Under the pieces are notes generated by a model, which did no database searches, was not told the origin of the DNA, and saw only the letters and a program-made list of their open reading frames with translations. Shown piece after piece: positions 1 to 6,405 of a DNA stretch of 10,875 nt. This DNA comes from Thermoplasmata archaeon. GTDB lineage: Archaea > Thermoplasmatota > Thermoplasmata > Thermoplasmatales > Thermoplasmataceae. Location of the stretch: positions 1 to 10,875 of the forward strand of contig JAJZOM010000099.1 in assembly GCA_021811505.1 (NCBI GenBank). The letters are read 5' to 3'. Within the stretch, counting starts at the first letter, position 1, and every line of letters starts with the position of its first letter. The position numbers and the translations under genes are program-made.

Positions 1-161
1 TCATTTCCCCAGTATCCCAGAAGAATTATGTAAACCGAGAGAAGAACTGACTGGATTGATACTATCCTGATCTTGTGTGAGATAAACGTTCCGAGCTGTG
101 CCCAGATTGCACTCAGGATTATTGCCGCGATGATCAGGTCCAGGATCTGCTGCGTGTTCAC
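1..161 (-). CDS. hyfE: HyfE-like hydrogenase-4 / complex-I-like membrane subunit, N-terminal part
   Basis: This is a partial gene running off the left edge; 53 codons are visible. It starts at GTG (159-161), which overlaps the TGA of the upstream hyfC-like gene (158-160) in a GTGA arrangement, so the two are translationally coupled. The visible protein begins MNTQQILDLIIAAIILSAIW, a first membrane helix, then a short basic loop (SHKIRIVSIQS) and the start of a second helix (LLSVYIILLGYWGN). A helix, then a loop ending in xxQS, then a second helix is how HyfE-type subunits begin; these small NuoK/MrpC-like proteins sit in the membrane arm of group-4 hydrogenases. Gene order hyfC-hyfE agrees with this. 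The TGA-like trinucleotide at 1-3 is out of frame, so the gene continues past the edge. Identification rests on context and a short stretch, so it is likely rather than certain. Confidence 0.7.
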   Translation of the reverse strand, partial: MNTQQILDLIIAAIILSAIWAQLGTFISHKIRIVSIQSVLLSVYIILLGYWGN

Positions 162-1111
162 AGGAATCCCCCCGCAACGAACAGGATCACCGAAAGAACT
201 GAGAGGATGAAGGAGAGGGCCAGGAAATCGGTTATCTTGAATATCCTTATCCTTGCAATGCTCTGCTCAAGCAGGACAAGCAGTACAATGAGCATGACCC
301 ATTTCAGGAGCATTATGGGGATATCCATCAGTGACCCGATCAACCCCGGCTGGAGCCCCCAGGGGAAGATGAATACGTTTAGGAGAAGGGAGCCGAGGAG
401 GTATTGCTTTATCAGTGAGGAATACCGGATGAAGAACACATTTTTCCCTCCGTATTCATAGGTTCTTCCATCTTCGATCATGCTTAGTTCCGAGAGTCCA
501 CCGCCCTCGACTGGAAGTTTTCCTGTTTCAAAGATGAAGAACAGGAGGAATGCGATCGATGCAAGGATGTGGGTAAGGGAGAGGAAAAGATACGAGTTTG
601 TGGAAAGATCTGCGCTTGTTATGTAAGGGTTATTGGTGCCGGTTTCTATGGCAACTGCAAAGAAGACAACGATCAGCGTCGGTTCGGCCAGTGCAGAAAA
701 AACAGCTGATCTTCCGGCTCCCATTGCCGAGAAATTGCTCTGTGTATCAAGGGCTCCGAGGATCATGAGAACGGAAGCAAGCGTGAAGAGCATTGCTCCC
801 CCGAGGAAATCTGCAAGGGGGGCGAAGATCGTGTATCCGGGCTGGACGGGTATCAGGAATGCCAGGAGGATCATTATGCCAAGAACCAATAACGGGGCAT
901 TCTTGTGTATGAATCCTGATCCGCTGCTGATAACAGGCTCCTTCCTGAAGAGTTTTGCCAGATCGTAGTAAGGCTGAAGGATGGGTGGGCCCCGCCTGAA
1001 TTCAGTTCTTGCCTTGATGTTTTCATATATGCCGGCTATGAGTGGAGAAATCAGTAAAATACCGATAACCTGAATTGCAGTCTCAAAAAAAATTTGCAGC
1101 ATTTTTGTCAA
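158..1111 (-). CDS. hyfC: HyfC/HycD/NuoH-type membrane subunit of a group-4 hydrogenase or complex-I-like module
   Basis: This 317-residue polytopic membrane protein belongs to the complex I subunit 1 (NuoH/HyfC/HycD) family, which anchors the hydrogenase or peripheral arm and lies on the path coupling electron transfer to ion pumping. The family signature is clear: ARTEFRRGPPILQPYYDLAK at residues 34-53 just after the first helix, then a central acidic loop with FETGKLPVEGG and SELSMIEDGRTYEYGGK, which parallels the ETGRxPVDDP...LELTMI...LEYSG loop of HycD. About eight hydrophobic helices are visible, and the length is normal for HyfC. The listed start is TTG at 1111; an ATG three codons in (1102) is an equally good start. 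No gene abuts it upstream, so it may be first in its operon, with an AT-rich TATA candidate on the minus strand at about 1154-1165. Arginine codons are mostly AGA/AGG, typical of the core genes here. Confidence 0.9.
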   Translation of the reverse strand: MTKMLQIFFETAIQVIGILLISPLIAGIYENIKARTEFRRGPPILQPYYDLAKLFRKEPVISSGSGFIHKNAPLLVLGIMILLAFLIPVQPGYTIFAPLADFLGGAMLFTLASVLMILGALDTQSNFSAMGAGRSAVFSALAEPTLIVVFFAVAIETGTNNPYITSADLSTNSYLFLSLTHILASIAFLLFFIFETGKLPVEGGGLSELSMIEDGRTYEYGGKNVFFIRYSSLIKQYLLGSLLLNVFIFPWGLQPGLIGSLMDIPIMLLKWVMLIVLLVLLEQSIARIRIFKITDFLALSFILSVLSVILFVAGGFL

Positions 1112-1152
1112 ACACTTACCATTAGATCAAGAACTGGAGGAGGGATGTTTAT

Positions 1153-1166
1153 GGTATATTAAAATA
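1153..1166. promoter_or_regulatory. AT-rich TATA-like element between divergent genes
   Basis: The run GGTATATTAAAATA reads as a TATA-like box in both directions. On the minus strand it lies about 45 bases before the hyfC-like start. On the plus strand it is about 185 bases before the HNH gene start. The 1112-1348 gap contains nothing else I can support. It is a promoter candidate judged by composition and position only. Confidence 0.4.
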
Positions 1167-1348
1167 ATCAGTATGCGGATCGCGACGGCACAAATTGGGA
1201 AAAATAGGGGTTCCCTCACAGACATGGACATGCCGGAAATCTTTGAGTGCTACAGCGGCAGAGATGATTCCCTTAGTGTTCATTTCCAGACTTCCTCGTT
1301 CCTAAAACATGCAGAAGTGCAGGAAATTGGTGGGAATCCAGCCAGACC

Positions 1349-2164
1349 GTGCCGGTGCTCACATGCTCAAAGTGCAAGAGCCACAACGTGACTTCGGGCA
1401 CGGATCGGAATCCGGTTCAGATCGAAATTCATGCGGAAACCGCAGGAGTTCCCTTGGTTCATGAAACGGCGGCGACACAGGGAGAGGGGTCATGGGGAAC
1501 CCGTCATCAGGAGGTTTCCGGCCGGGATTCCGGCGGTGACACTGCCCTTTTAAATACTGAAAATGGGGATCTTCCAGGACAAAACAGCCAGAATCACCCT
1601 GAATCGAAAAGTCAGGCCATCGAGGCTGCCGAAGATCTTGCAGCTGATGCCTTCAATGTATTCCTGGACGTCGCAACAGATCCTGCAAAGATGAAGGTCC
1701 TGGAATCGGATCCCGAACTGAATGTCAGGTTCAAGCAGCTGATGAACACCAGGATCCCGGACGTGGACATCGGGAAGGTGACTGAGAAGGCTGCCAGAAA
1801 GAGGAAATGGTCAGAACCGGTGCCGGAGCTGCAGGAGAAATCGATGAAGCTGAGGCAGGAGGCCTCGGAAAAGGGAGAATGTGCAAGCTGCGGTAAGAAA
1901 CTCGGGGGAAACCAGATCTATTACTGCGGTGAGGACTGCAAGTCAGAATTCTATTCGGCGCATCCGACGTCCGTCAGGTGGAACGACCTCAGATCGCAGG
2001 CCCTGAGACGAGACCAGGATAAATGTGTCAAGTGCGGGAAGCCAGCTGAAGAAGTAGACCACATCAGGGAGATATGGGAAGGCGGACCTGAGTTTGATCT
2101 GGAAAATCTGCAGTCGTTATGCCACGTCCAGAAGACAAACGAAAACAGGAGAAGGAAAAATTAA
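1349..2164 (+). CDS. HNH endonuclease with two upstream zinc-ribbon segments
   Basis: A 271-residue protein with three recognisable parts. Residues 5-12 contain a CxxC knuckle (TCSKCKSH). Residues 178-201 form a CxxCGKKL...YYCxxxCxxxF zinc ribbon. Residues 211-266 are an HNH nuclease domain: WNDLRSQALRRD, CVKCGKPAEEVDHI (C226, C229, D237, H238), then GG, N253 and CHVQKT (C258, H259). HNH enzymes nick or cut DNA with one metal ion and often hold a structural zinc with two CxxC pairs. Here the usual LCxxCHxxKT is shortened to LCHVQKT, so one zinc-ligand cysteine is missing while the catalytic His-Lys-Thr region is retained. The region from about 18 to 170 is low in recognisable motifs. The start is GTG at 1349, preceded by GGTGGG at 1329-1334; GTG at 1355 is an alternative and the upstream frame has no other start before a stop at 1274. 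It could serve a mobile element or a defence role; the target is unknown. Confidence 0.8.
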   Translation: MPVLTCSKCKSHNVTSGTDRNPVQIEIHAETAGVPLVHETAATQGEGSWGTRHQEVSGRDSGGDTALLNTENGDLPGQNSQNHPESKSQAIEAAEDLAADAFNVFLDVATDPAKMKVLESDPELNVRFKQLMNTRIPDVDIGKVTEKAARKRKWSEPVPELQEKSMKLRQEASEKGECASCGKKLGGNQIYYCGEDCKSEFYSAHPTSVRWNDLRSQALRRDQDKCVKCGKPAEEVDHIREIWEGGPEFDLENLQSLCHVQKTNENRRRKN

Positions 2165-2278
2165 CAAGAACAAACAGCGTAAAGGATCGGTTAACAAGGC
2201 AAGGATAAACAGCACTTCGAAGCCCAGAACTTACAGCGGGGAAATCAAGAATCCACAAACAAAGAAGGAAACGGGAAG

Positions 2279-2511
2279 AGTGTTCTTGATAGAAGAAGGC
2301 AATAGTAATAACACCAAGTATGGAACCATCGTGCCGGTGGCTGCCATGGCAGCACTGACCGCCATTCTTTCTCCAATTTGGAATGCAATTGTGGATGGCC
2401 TCGGTTTGACCGGCATCCCCCGCATCGGGAATATGGTGGGTTCTAGTCGGAGTTGCCGGGATCGTGGGCTCCGTCTTTCTGCTCATCTACGGCTTGTCTC
2501 TTAATTTCTGA
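2279..2511 (+). pseudogene. Small two-helix membrane protein broken by a one-base frameshift
   Basis: In one frame a candidate GTG start at about 2279 leads into VFLIEEGNSNN, then a hydrophobic helix (IVPVAAMAALTAILSPIW), then GLGLTGIPRIG. After that the frame degrades into arginine- and serine-rich text and stops at 2502-2504. From about 2430 the +1 frame reads IWWVLVGVAGIVGSVFLLIY followed by GLSLNF and TGA at 2509-2511, a convincing second membrane helix. Removing one C from the run at 2417-2421 or one G at 2427-2429 joins the two into a protein of about 76 residues with two membrane helices. The start is uncertain, because the first frame is open further upstream through the end of the HNH gene. 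No family is recognised. It may be a true frameshift, a sequencing error in a homopolymer, or chance. Confidence 0.4.
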
Positions 2512-2752
2512 AAACTGAGCGTTGACCATCTTATTTTGAGAGTTAGGTCTCAATAGATCTGCGAACCATGTTTCCAATAAGAGAGAGCGAATGATGATAC
2601 CATAAAGGGGCAAATGGTGCATCCTAGGGCTGTTTCTGTGCGGCGGTTTTACGGGTTTCTTAGAAAGTATATCAAGCAGGTTCCCAACCTGCGATAATAC
2701 CGGATTTGTAATAAGAGGGAAAAAACTTTTAGCTAACCCGAGATAAATTGGC

Positions 2753-2896
2753 ATGTGTTCTCTTTGTGACTTGGGCCCACCAAGCAGATACGAGAGAAAA
2801 GAATGCACGTGCGACTGTCTTTTTCTCTCACAGGGTGAGACATGTTCCGAATGCGGGCACGTTCAGAATTCGTGGTCCGGTGTTCCTCTCTACTGA
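2753..2896 (+). CDS. Cysteine-rich 47-residue mini-protein, probable zinc binder
   Basis: A short frame starting at ATG 2753 encodes 47 residues with seven cysteines: C2 and C5 (MCSLCDLG), C18, C20 and C22 (ECTCDC), and C31 and C34 (CSECGHVQ). The CxxC, CxCxC and CxxCGH spacing is what a metal-binding mini-protein or zinc ribbon looks like and is unlikely by chance. A longer overlapping frame (2748-3044) has no such features. A T-rich element at 2726-2733 (ACTTTTAG) lies about 25 bases before the ATG, the spacing expected of an archaeal TATA box with a leaderless transcript. It lies upstream of, and on the same strand as, the viperin gene with 220 bases between, so a functional link is possible but unproven. 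No known family is claimed. Confidence 0.55.
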   Translation: MCSLCDLGPPSRYERKECTCDCLFLSQGETCSECGHVQNSWSGVPLY

Positions 2897-3045
2897 ACAC
2901 TCTTATGTATTCTTTGTAAGGCTATTTCTTTGGGTGAAATACTTGTTCGGGATAAAATACGAAGGCGAAACAATACTACGGGAGATTAATTTGTGTGATC
3001 CTCCTGAGTCAAACCCAATTTGCACTGACGAATCCGAGAAATGAA

Positions 3046-3053
3046 TTTATATA
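3046..3053 (+). promoter_or_regulatory. Archaeal TATA box upstream of the viperin gene
   Basis: TTTATATA is a near-consensus archaeal TATA box. Transcription would be expected to start about 25 bases downstream, near 3077, giving a leader of roughly 40 bases before the ATG at 3117. A weaker element (GTATTTTC, 3089-3096) at leaderless spacing is an alternative. No strong ribosome-binding site precedes the ATG. Confidence 0.55.
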
Positions 3054-3116
3054 GAATTCGGCTTTACAATTTCCATACCGAAGTACCTGTATTTTCGATA
3101 ACGGATTAGTGGGTAC

Positions 3117-3983
3117 ATGACAGGAAATAATATTGGAAGTATAAAGCCGACATCTATTGATTGGCATATTTGGATGTCATGTAACCTTTCCTGCAAATTC
3201 TGTTTTAAGACGAGTGAAGGTTTTCTCAATACTCTCCCTGAGAATAGTGCAAGTAACCTTACTCTCTCAGAATCGCGAGAGGTCCTTGAAATCCTTTTTT
3301 CTGAAGGGTTTGAAAAAATTACATTCGCCGGAGGAGAACCAACACTCTATCCTTATCTTCCAGAAATAATGACTTGTGCCAAAGAAATTGGATTTACAGT
3401 TATGCTGGTTACCAATGGTCATCGCATAAGTGATCAATACCTTGACAAAATCGTGAAATCGGTTGATGCAATCAAAATCAGCATTGACAGTCCCGATGAG
3501 ATCACCCAACTCAACTTAGGAAGGGGAAAGGGCGATCATGTTACCAAGGCAGTCGAAGCATCACTCAAAGTGAAAGCGCACAACATTCCTCTCATGATTA
3601 ACACTGTAGTCACATCATTGAACTATCAGCAGGACATGTCCCCAATCATCGAGTTACTTAAGCCAGTCAGATGGAAGGTATTCCAGGTTCTACGTGAAAG
3701 GGGGGAAAATGATCATTTCCAAGCCTGGTGCACGGATGCACAGTTCCAAGAGTTTGTTTTTCGTCATGAAAAGTATTCCCCAGTAGCAGAATCTAACGAT
3801 CTTATGCGTGGATCCTACGTGATGATGGATCCTATCGGTAGATTCATGCAAGATTTGACTGGAGGATACCTCTACAGCAAGTCGATATTGCAGATTGGGG
3901 TAGAGGAAGCTTTGCGTGAAGTTGGATGGGACGCTGTTCGTTTTCTTAAAAGGGGAGGCTTATACCAGTGGAAATTTGTGTGA
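3117..3983 (+). CDS. Prokaryotic viperin (pVip), radical SAM ddh-nucleotide synthase
   Basis: This 288-residue radical SAM protein matches viperin along its whole length. Viperins convert CTP, and in prokaryotes also GTP or UTP, to 3'-deoxy-3',4'-didehydro nucleotides that terminate viral RNA synthesis. Visible motifs in order are: SIDWHIWMSCNLSCKFCF with the cluster cysteines C22, C26 and C29; FAGGEP at 70-75 for SAM; VTNG at 98-101; ISIDS at 121-125; GRGKG at 135-139 (GRGQG in vertebrate viperin); MINTVV at 160-165; PVRWKVFQ at 183-190; GEN at 196-198; RH at 216-217; ESN..M..SY...D at 225-238; SKSILQIGVEEAL at 254-266; and FLKRGGLYQW at 276-285. These C-terminal blocks separate viperin from other radical SAM enzymes. 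Unlike vertebrate viperin it has no membrane helix at the N-terminus, as expected of prokaryotic forms. No adjacent nucleotide kinase is visible. Seven of its twelve arginines use CGN codons, unlike the AGR-rich core genes, which suggests transfer. Confidence 0.93.
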   Translation: MTGNNIGSIKPTSIDWHIWMSCNLSCKFCFKTSEGFLNTLPENSASNLTLSESREVLEILFSEGFEKITFAGGEPTLYPYLPEIMTCAKEIGFTVMLVTNGHRISDQYLDKIVKSVDAIKISIDSPDEITQLNLGRGKGDHVTKAVEASLKVKAHNIPLMINTVVTSLNYQQDMSPIIELLKPVRWKVFQVLRERGENDHFQAWCTDAQFQEFVFRHEKYSPVAESNDLMRGSYVMMDPIGRFMQDLTGGYLYSKSILQIGVEEALREVGWDAVRFLKRGGLYQWKFV

Positions 3984-4056
3984 CTATAAATTATACCACG
4001 AAAAAGCGACCTGACAATTGATACATTTTGTCATGTCTAAGATCAATAGATTCTGT

Positions 4057-4082
4057 GTTAACTTTTAAGTCAAGACTTAACG
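4057..4082. repeat. Palindromic repeat, copy A
   Basis: A 26-base imperfect palindrome begins GTTAACTTTT and ends GACTTAACG. It matches copy B (6406-6431) at 23 of 26 positions, differing only at positions 11, 15 and 18. The outer arms GTTAA and TTAAC are perfect. It lies about 35 bases upstream of a TATA-like element, so an operator or a recombinase-binding site is plausible. Confidence 0.7.
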
Positions 4083-4100
4083 TCCCTCGCGTACTCAATC

Positions 4101-4110
4101 CTTTTTTCTT
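4101..4110 (+). terminator. T-rich tract, possible archaeal terminator of viperin
   Basis: CTTTTTTCTT lies about 120 bases downstream of the viperin stop. Archaeal transcription ends at T-rich tracts without needing a hairpin. Its position just upstream of the next TATA-like element is sensible, but this is composition evidence only. Confidence 0.3.
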
Positions 4111-4117
4111 AGACCGT

Positions 4118-4128
4118 TATTTAAAGGT
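4118..4128 (+). promoter_or_regulatory. TATA-like element upstream of the 4291 gene
   Basis: TTATTTAAAGG resembles an archaeal TATA box, 34 bases beyond palindrome A. It would place transcription start near 4148 and leave a long leader of about 140 bases before the ATG at 4291. A closer promoter is not obvious. Confidence 0.35.
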
Positions 4129-4290
4129 GTATAGAAAAGCTGTCAATTCTAGGTGATACTTAACACTAATTTTGGGGAGCATCGTAGGATCATCAGATAA
4201 GTTTTAGGTCAATATGCCAGTTCTAATGGATACGGAAGTTTATGTAATCACGAATAATTTAGTGCTACTCAATAAGGTGTGACTTTCTAG

Positions 4291-5370
4291 ATGGGTTCTC
4301 GTAATTTAAAATCGAATGTTCTTGATCAGATTTTAACTGATACGGAGAATTGGGCTATCTCTGCAATGGAAGATTTGAAGGTTTATTACACTCTTCATAG
4401 AAACGAGGACGTTTCCAAACGAGTTGGCGTCGAGTTTATTCAACGAGCCCTAGAAAAAGCGATAAAGCTTGATGTGCAGTTGTTTAGAATGATTCTAATA
4501 TCTACAAACTCTCCTTCACCCCCTCCTTCCTCAACAATATTGGACAAAAGCGAAGTCAAAGAGAGCCTTAATCCAGAATTTCTTCGGTCGATCGGTCACT
4601 TTTTTTCCTCGATTCAGAAACTGAAGGATCCGCGAGCTTTCGGCCACGAACCATGTACCATTTTGATGGGACAACTTAGGGATTCTATTCCTTCTCACGA
4701 ATATATGCAGCGTTCATTGGCTTTGGAAAGGGAAACCATGAATGCGTTGATTTCAATCAATAAAGTGGATAAAGGAGATTCGGAAGTTTACTATGCATTT
4801 GAAAGCAAATTAAGGCTCTATGAGACTGAACTGTTAGAAGCGTCACTGGAAAGCAATCTTTCATTTAGCGATACCATTAGAAAAGTCACAAAATTGAGGG
4901 GACTCAAACCAAAGGATGAATTCGGATTTCTGGTCTACAGTGTTGTACTGCTTCGTTTGCTCCATACGATATTGGGACATTTGGCCCTGTTTACACCAAT
5001 GAAGGTTTTTGATGACGATATTAGAGAGTTTGACTCGATGTTCTCAGAGATACATAACGAATTCGTAGAGCGAAAGCTAGAGTCAGAGACATTCAAACAT
5101 TTTAGGAAACTAATGGACGGGGTATTAACGATATCCAGCTATTTTCCTCTCTGTCGGTATCTAGGAGTAAATTATTCAAATCTAAAGTACCCGGAGGATA
5201 GAAGGAAAACATCTAACCACAACAAAGCATCTGACTTAGATATGTTGAACGAAGCAGATGATTTCTTTGTCCTAGCATCAAAGGAAATACAGGATGCATT
5301 GGCAGAGCTTCTCGACTGTACTAAGTTCTTTCGGACCTACATTTTTTACGAAGACGGGACTGCCGAGTAA
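4291..5370 (+). CDS. Unknown helical protein with HEPN-like N-terminal region
   Basis: I do not recognise this 359-residue protein as a named family. It is soluble-looking and largely alpha-helical. Residues 21-66 read like the start of a HEPN bundle: an A-x2-A-M-E-D-L helix followed by FIQRALEKAIKLDVQLF, close to the QAxEKAxKA pattern of small HEPN proteins. A later segment, DPRAFGHEP (113-121), carries Arg and His but spaced Rx3H, not the Rx4-6H of HEPN ribonucleases, so catalysis is doubtful. A proline/serine-rich linker lies at 74-81 (SPSPPPSS) and a hydrophobic stretch FGFLVYSVVLLRLLHTILGH near 211-230. The ATG has an SD-like AGGTGTGA (4275-4282) eight bases ahead. It follows viperin on the same strand after 307 bases, and its arginine codons are mixed CGN/AGR. 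A defence role is inferred from context only. Confidence 0.65.
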   Translation: MGSRNLKSNVLDQILTDTENWAISAMEDLKVYYTLHRNEDVSKRVGVEFIQRALEKAIKLDVQLFRMILISTNSPSPPPSSTILDKSEVKESLNPEFLRSIGHFFSSIQKLKDPRAFGHEPCTILMGQLRDSIPSHEYMQRSLALERETMNALISINKVDKGDSEVYYAFESKLRLYETELLEASLESNLSFSDTIRKVTKLRGLKPKDEFGFLVYSVVLLRLLHTILGHLALFTPMKVFDDDIREFDSMFSEIHNEFVERKLESETFKHFRKLMDGVLTISSYFPLCRYLGVNYSNLKYPEDRRKTSNHNKASDLDMLNEADDFFVLASKEIQDALAELLDCTKFFRTYIFYEDGTAE

Positions 5371-5445
5371 TTATCACATTGCCCTCATGAAATCGAAAGA
5401 ATCCATCCCAAGGGTGTTTGCTTAAACCGAAGTCATGAACAGGGA

Positions 5446-5652
5446 TCAATGGGCCGGCCACTTCTGAAGCACATTTATCGAAACTCCATCAAGCAGAGCC
5501 TTGACTGCAAAGGTATGCCTTAATTTGTGTGCATTGACCTGGAGATCTTCGGGTTCCTGAATCTTCTTCAGGCATTCATCCACAGACTGCCTCTTTAACG
5601 GAAACAATGAGATTTCTTGCTCCCGGTAAATGTAGTGGGCAACGGCGAACAC
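5446..5652 (-). pseudogene. Remnant of a XerC/D-type tyrosine recombinase
   Basis: The 68-residue frame contains the C-terminal recombinase box VNAHKLRHTFAVKALLDGVS followed by INVLQKWPAH, matching HxLRHTFA...L..G..I..LQ..LGHSS of XerC/XerD and archaeal phage integrases. The box II HxxR is present. The frame ends with TGA directly after the histidine, where the family has GHSSL; the next codons read TCC CTG (SL), so a single C-to-G change (TCA to TGA) explains the stop. The nucleophilic tyrosine is absent, and so are the N-terminal core-binding domain and the first catalytic arginine. It is therefore a truncated, inactive fragment. It does not resemble the intact integrase at 6522 in detail, so it comes from a different element and marks older insertion activity here. 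Confidence 0.75.
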
Positions 5653-5731
5653 TGTAATGCCGATTTTTTATACAGAATGAAGGAAAGCATAATTCTTGAT
5701 GTCAATAATTGAAGACTGTGGTATTGATTAT

Positions 5732-6301
5732 TCACAATGAAATCTTATCAACGATATCGTCCAGGAAAGTGGTTTTGTCACCTACTGTCCTCATCTCGTT
5801 TCCCATGGAATTCCTGAACGAGACAACTTCAACCCGCTTACCCTTCTGCTTCACTCTTTTTATAGCTTCTATATAGTCTGAATCCCCGGAAACGATAATT
5901 GCTGTGTCGAATCCGTTCTCCCAGGCAAGGCTGATGAAATCGGTTGCGAGGGCAATATCGATACCTTTCTCCCACTTCTCCTCTCCCCCATCAGGATTGA
6001 TGTAAACTCTCAGTGGTTTGGAAACAACCTCGAAACCCGCTGTTTTAAGTTTATACAGAAAACCCTGATAAGCCGGACCGGATTCTGCATCTTCTGAGCC
6101 ATAATAATACGGCCTTATGAAGTCCCGTCCATTGCATAGATAATCCCTTAATTTTAGATAGTCTATCCTGAAGTTTTTTCCGGTTTCGTGATTGAAATTC
6201 TGTATGCTCCTGAAAACATTTGAACCGTCGATGAACATCATCACTCTTTCAAACTGATTCATAACTGTCATTGTCAAGGGAGTATTTTTCAATTCCGTCA
6301 C
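5732..6301 (-). CDS. NYN-domain (LabA/DUF88-type) PIN-like protein
   Basis: A 189-residue NYN domain, a PIN-fold family of predicted metal-dependent RNases. The acidic residues expected in the active site are visible: FIDGSN (D25), KGIDIALATD (D115, D121) and SGDSDY (D140, D142). The order strand-DGSN, long insert, KGxDxxLxxD, SGDSD, KGKRVEVVSF follows the LabA-like layout, and the domain fills the whole protein. The listed start is GTG at 6301, but ATG codons at 6271 and 6262 sit closer to the conserved domain; the latter (MNQFERVMMFIDGSN) is my preferred start. It is divergent from the integrase, with 220 bases between them containing palindrome copies B and C. NYN proteins occur both as housekeeping RNA-processing enzymes and in defence or toxin settings; context favours an accessory role, but this is inference. 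Confidence 0.85.
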   Translation of the reverse strand: MTELKNTPLTMTVMNQFERVMMFIDGSNVFRSIQNFNHETGKNFRIDYLKLRDYLCNGRDFIRPYYYGSEDAESGPAYQGFLYKLKTAGFEVVSKPLRVYINPDGGEEKWEKGIDIALATDFISLAWENGFDTAIIVSGDSDYIEAIKRVKQKGKRVEVVSFRNSMGNEMRTVGDKTTFLDDIVDKISL

Positions 6302-6405
6302 GCTTGATTGCTGAGTGCCTGCAGAGGGGGGACAACATCAAAAGATTTTAAGAGAGGAGCGGGAACGATTAGACAAAATATGTGTCGAATCGAAATGAAT
6401 CACGC

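Larger units (their letters stand above)
3984..4290. other. Intergenic region between viperin and the HEPN-like gene
   Basis: This 307-base gap holds no convincing gene. It contains a palindromic repeat (4057-4082), a T-rich tract that may end the viperin transcript (4101-4110), a TATA-like element (TTATTTAAAGG, 4118-4128) and a 22-codon frame from ATG 4214 to TGA 4282 (MPVLMDTEVYVITNNLVLLN then KV). That small frame ends eight bases before the next start and overlaps its ribosome site, so it could be a leader peptide, but it has no other support. Confidence 0.5.

Noticed and set aside
207..968. Plus-strand frames across the hydrogenase gene
   Set aside because: Antisense shadows of a clearly conserved membrane protein.
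1173..1391. 72-codon frame upstream of the HNH gene
   Set aside because: No motif, low-quality composition, lies only ten bases from the TATA-like run and overlaps the zinc-ribbon start in another frame.
2443..2808. 121-codon minus-strand frame
   Set aside because: Overlaps the second membrane helix of the broken gene and the cysteine-rich gene on the other strand; no recognisable domain. A segment near the middle looks protein-like, so I reject it with moderate certainty.
2748..3044. 98-codon frame overlapping the cysteine-rich gene
   Set aside because: Its first half is the shifted reading of the seven-cysteine frame. The second half (from about 2940) is protein-like but has no start or family support.
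4214..4282. 22-codon leader-peptide frame before the 4291 gene
   Set aside because: Too short to judge; no upstream ribosome site at good spacing. Mentioned in the intergenic entry only.
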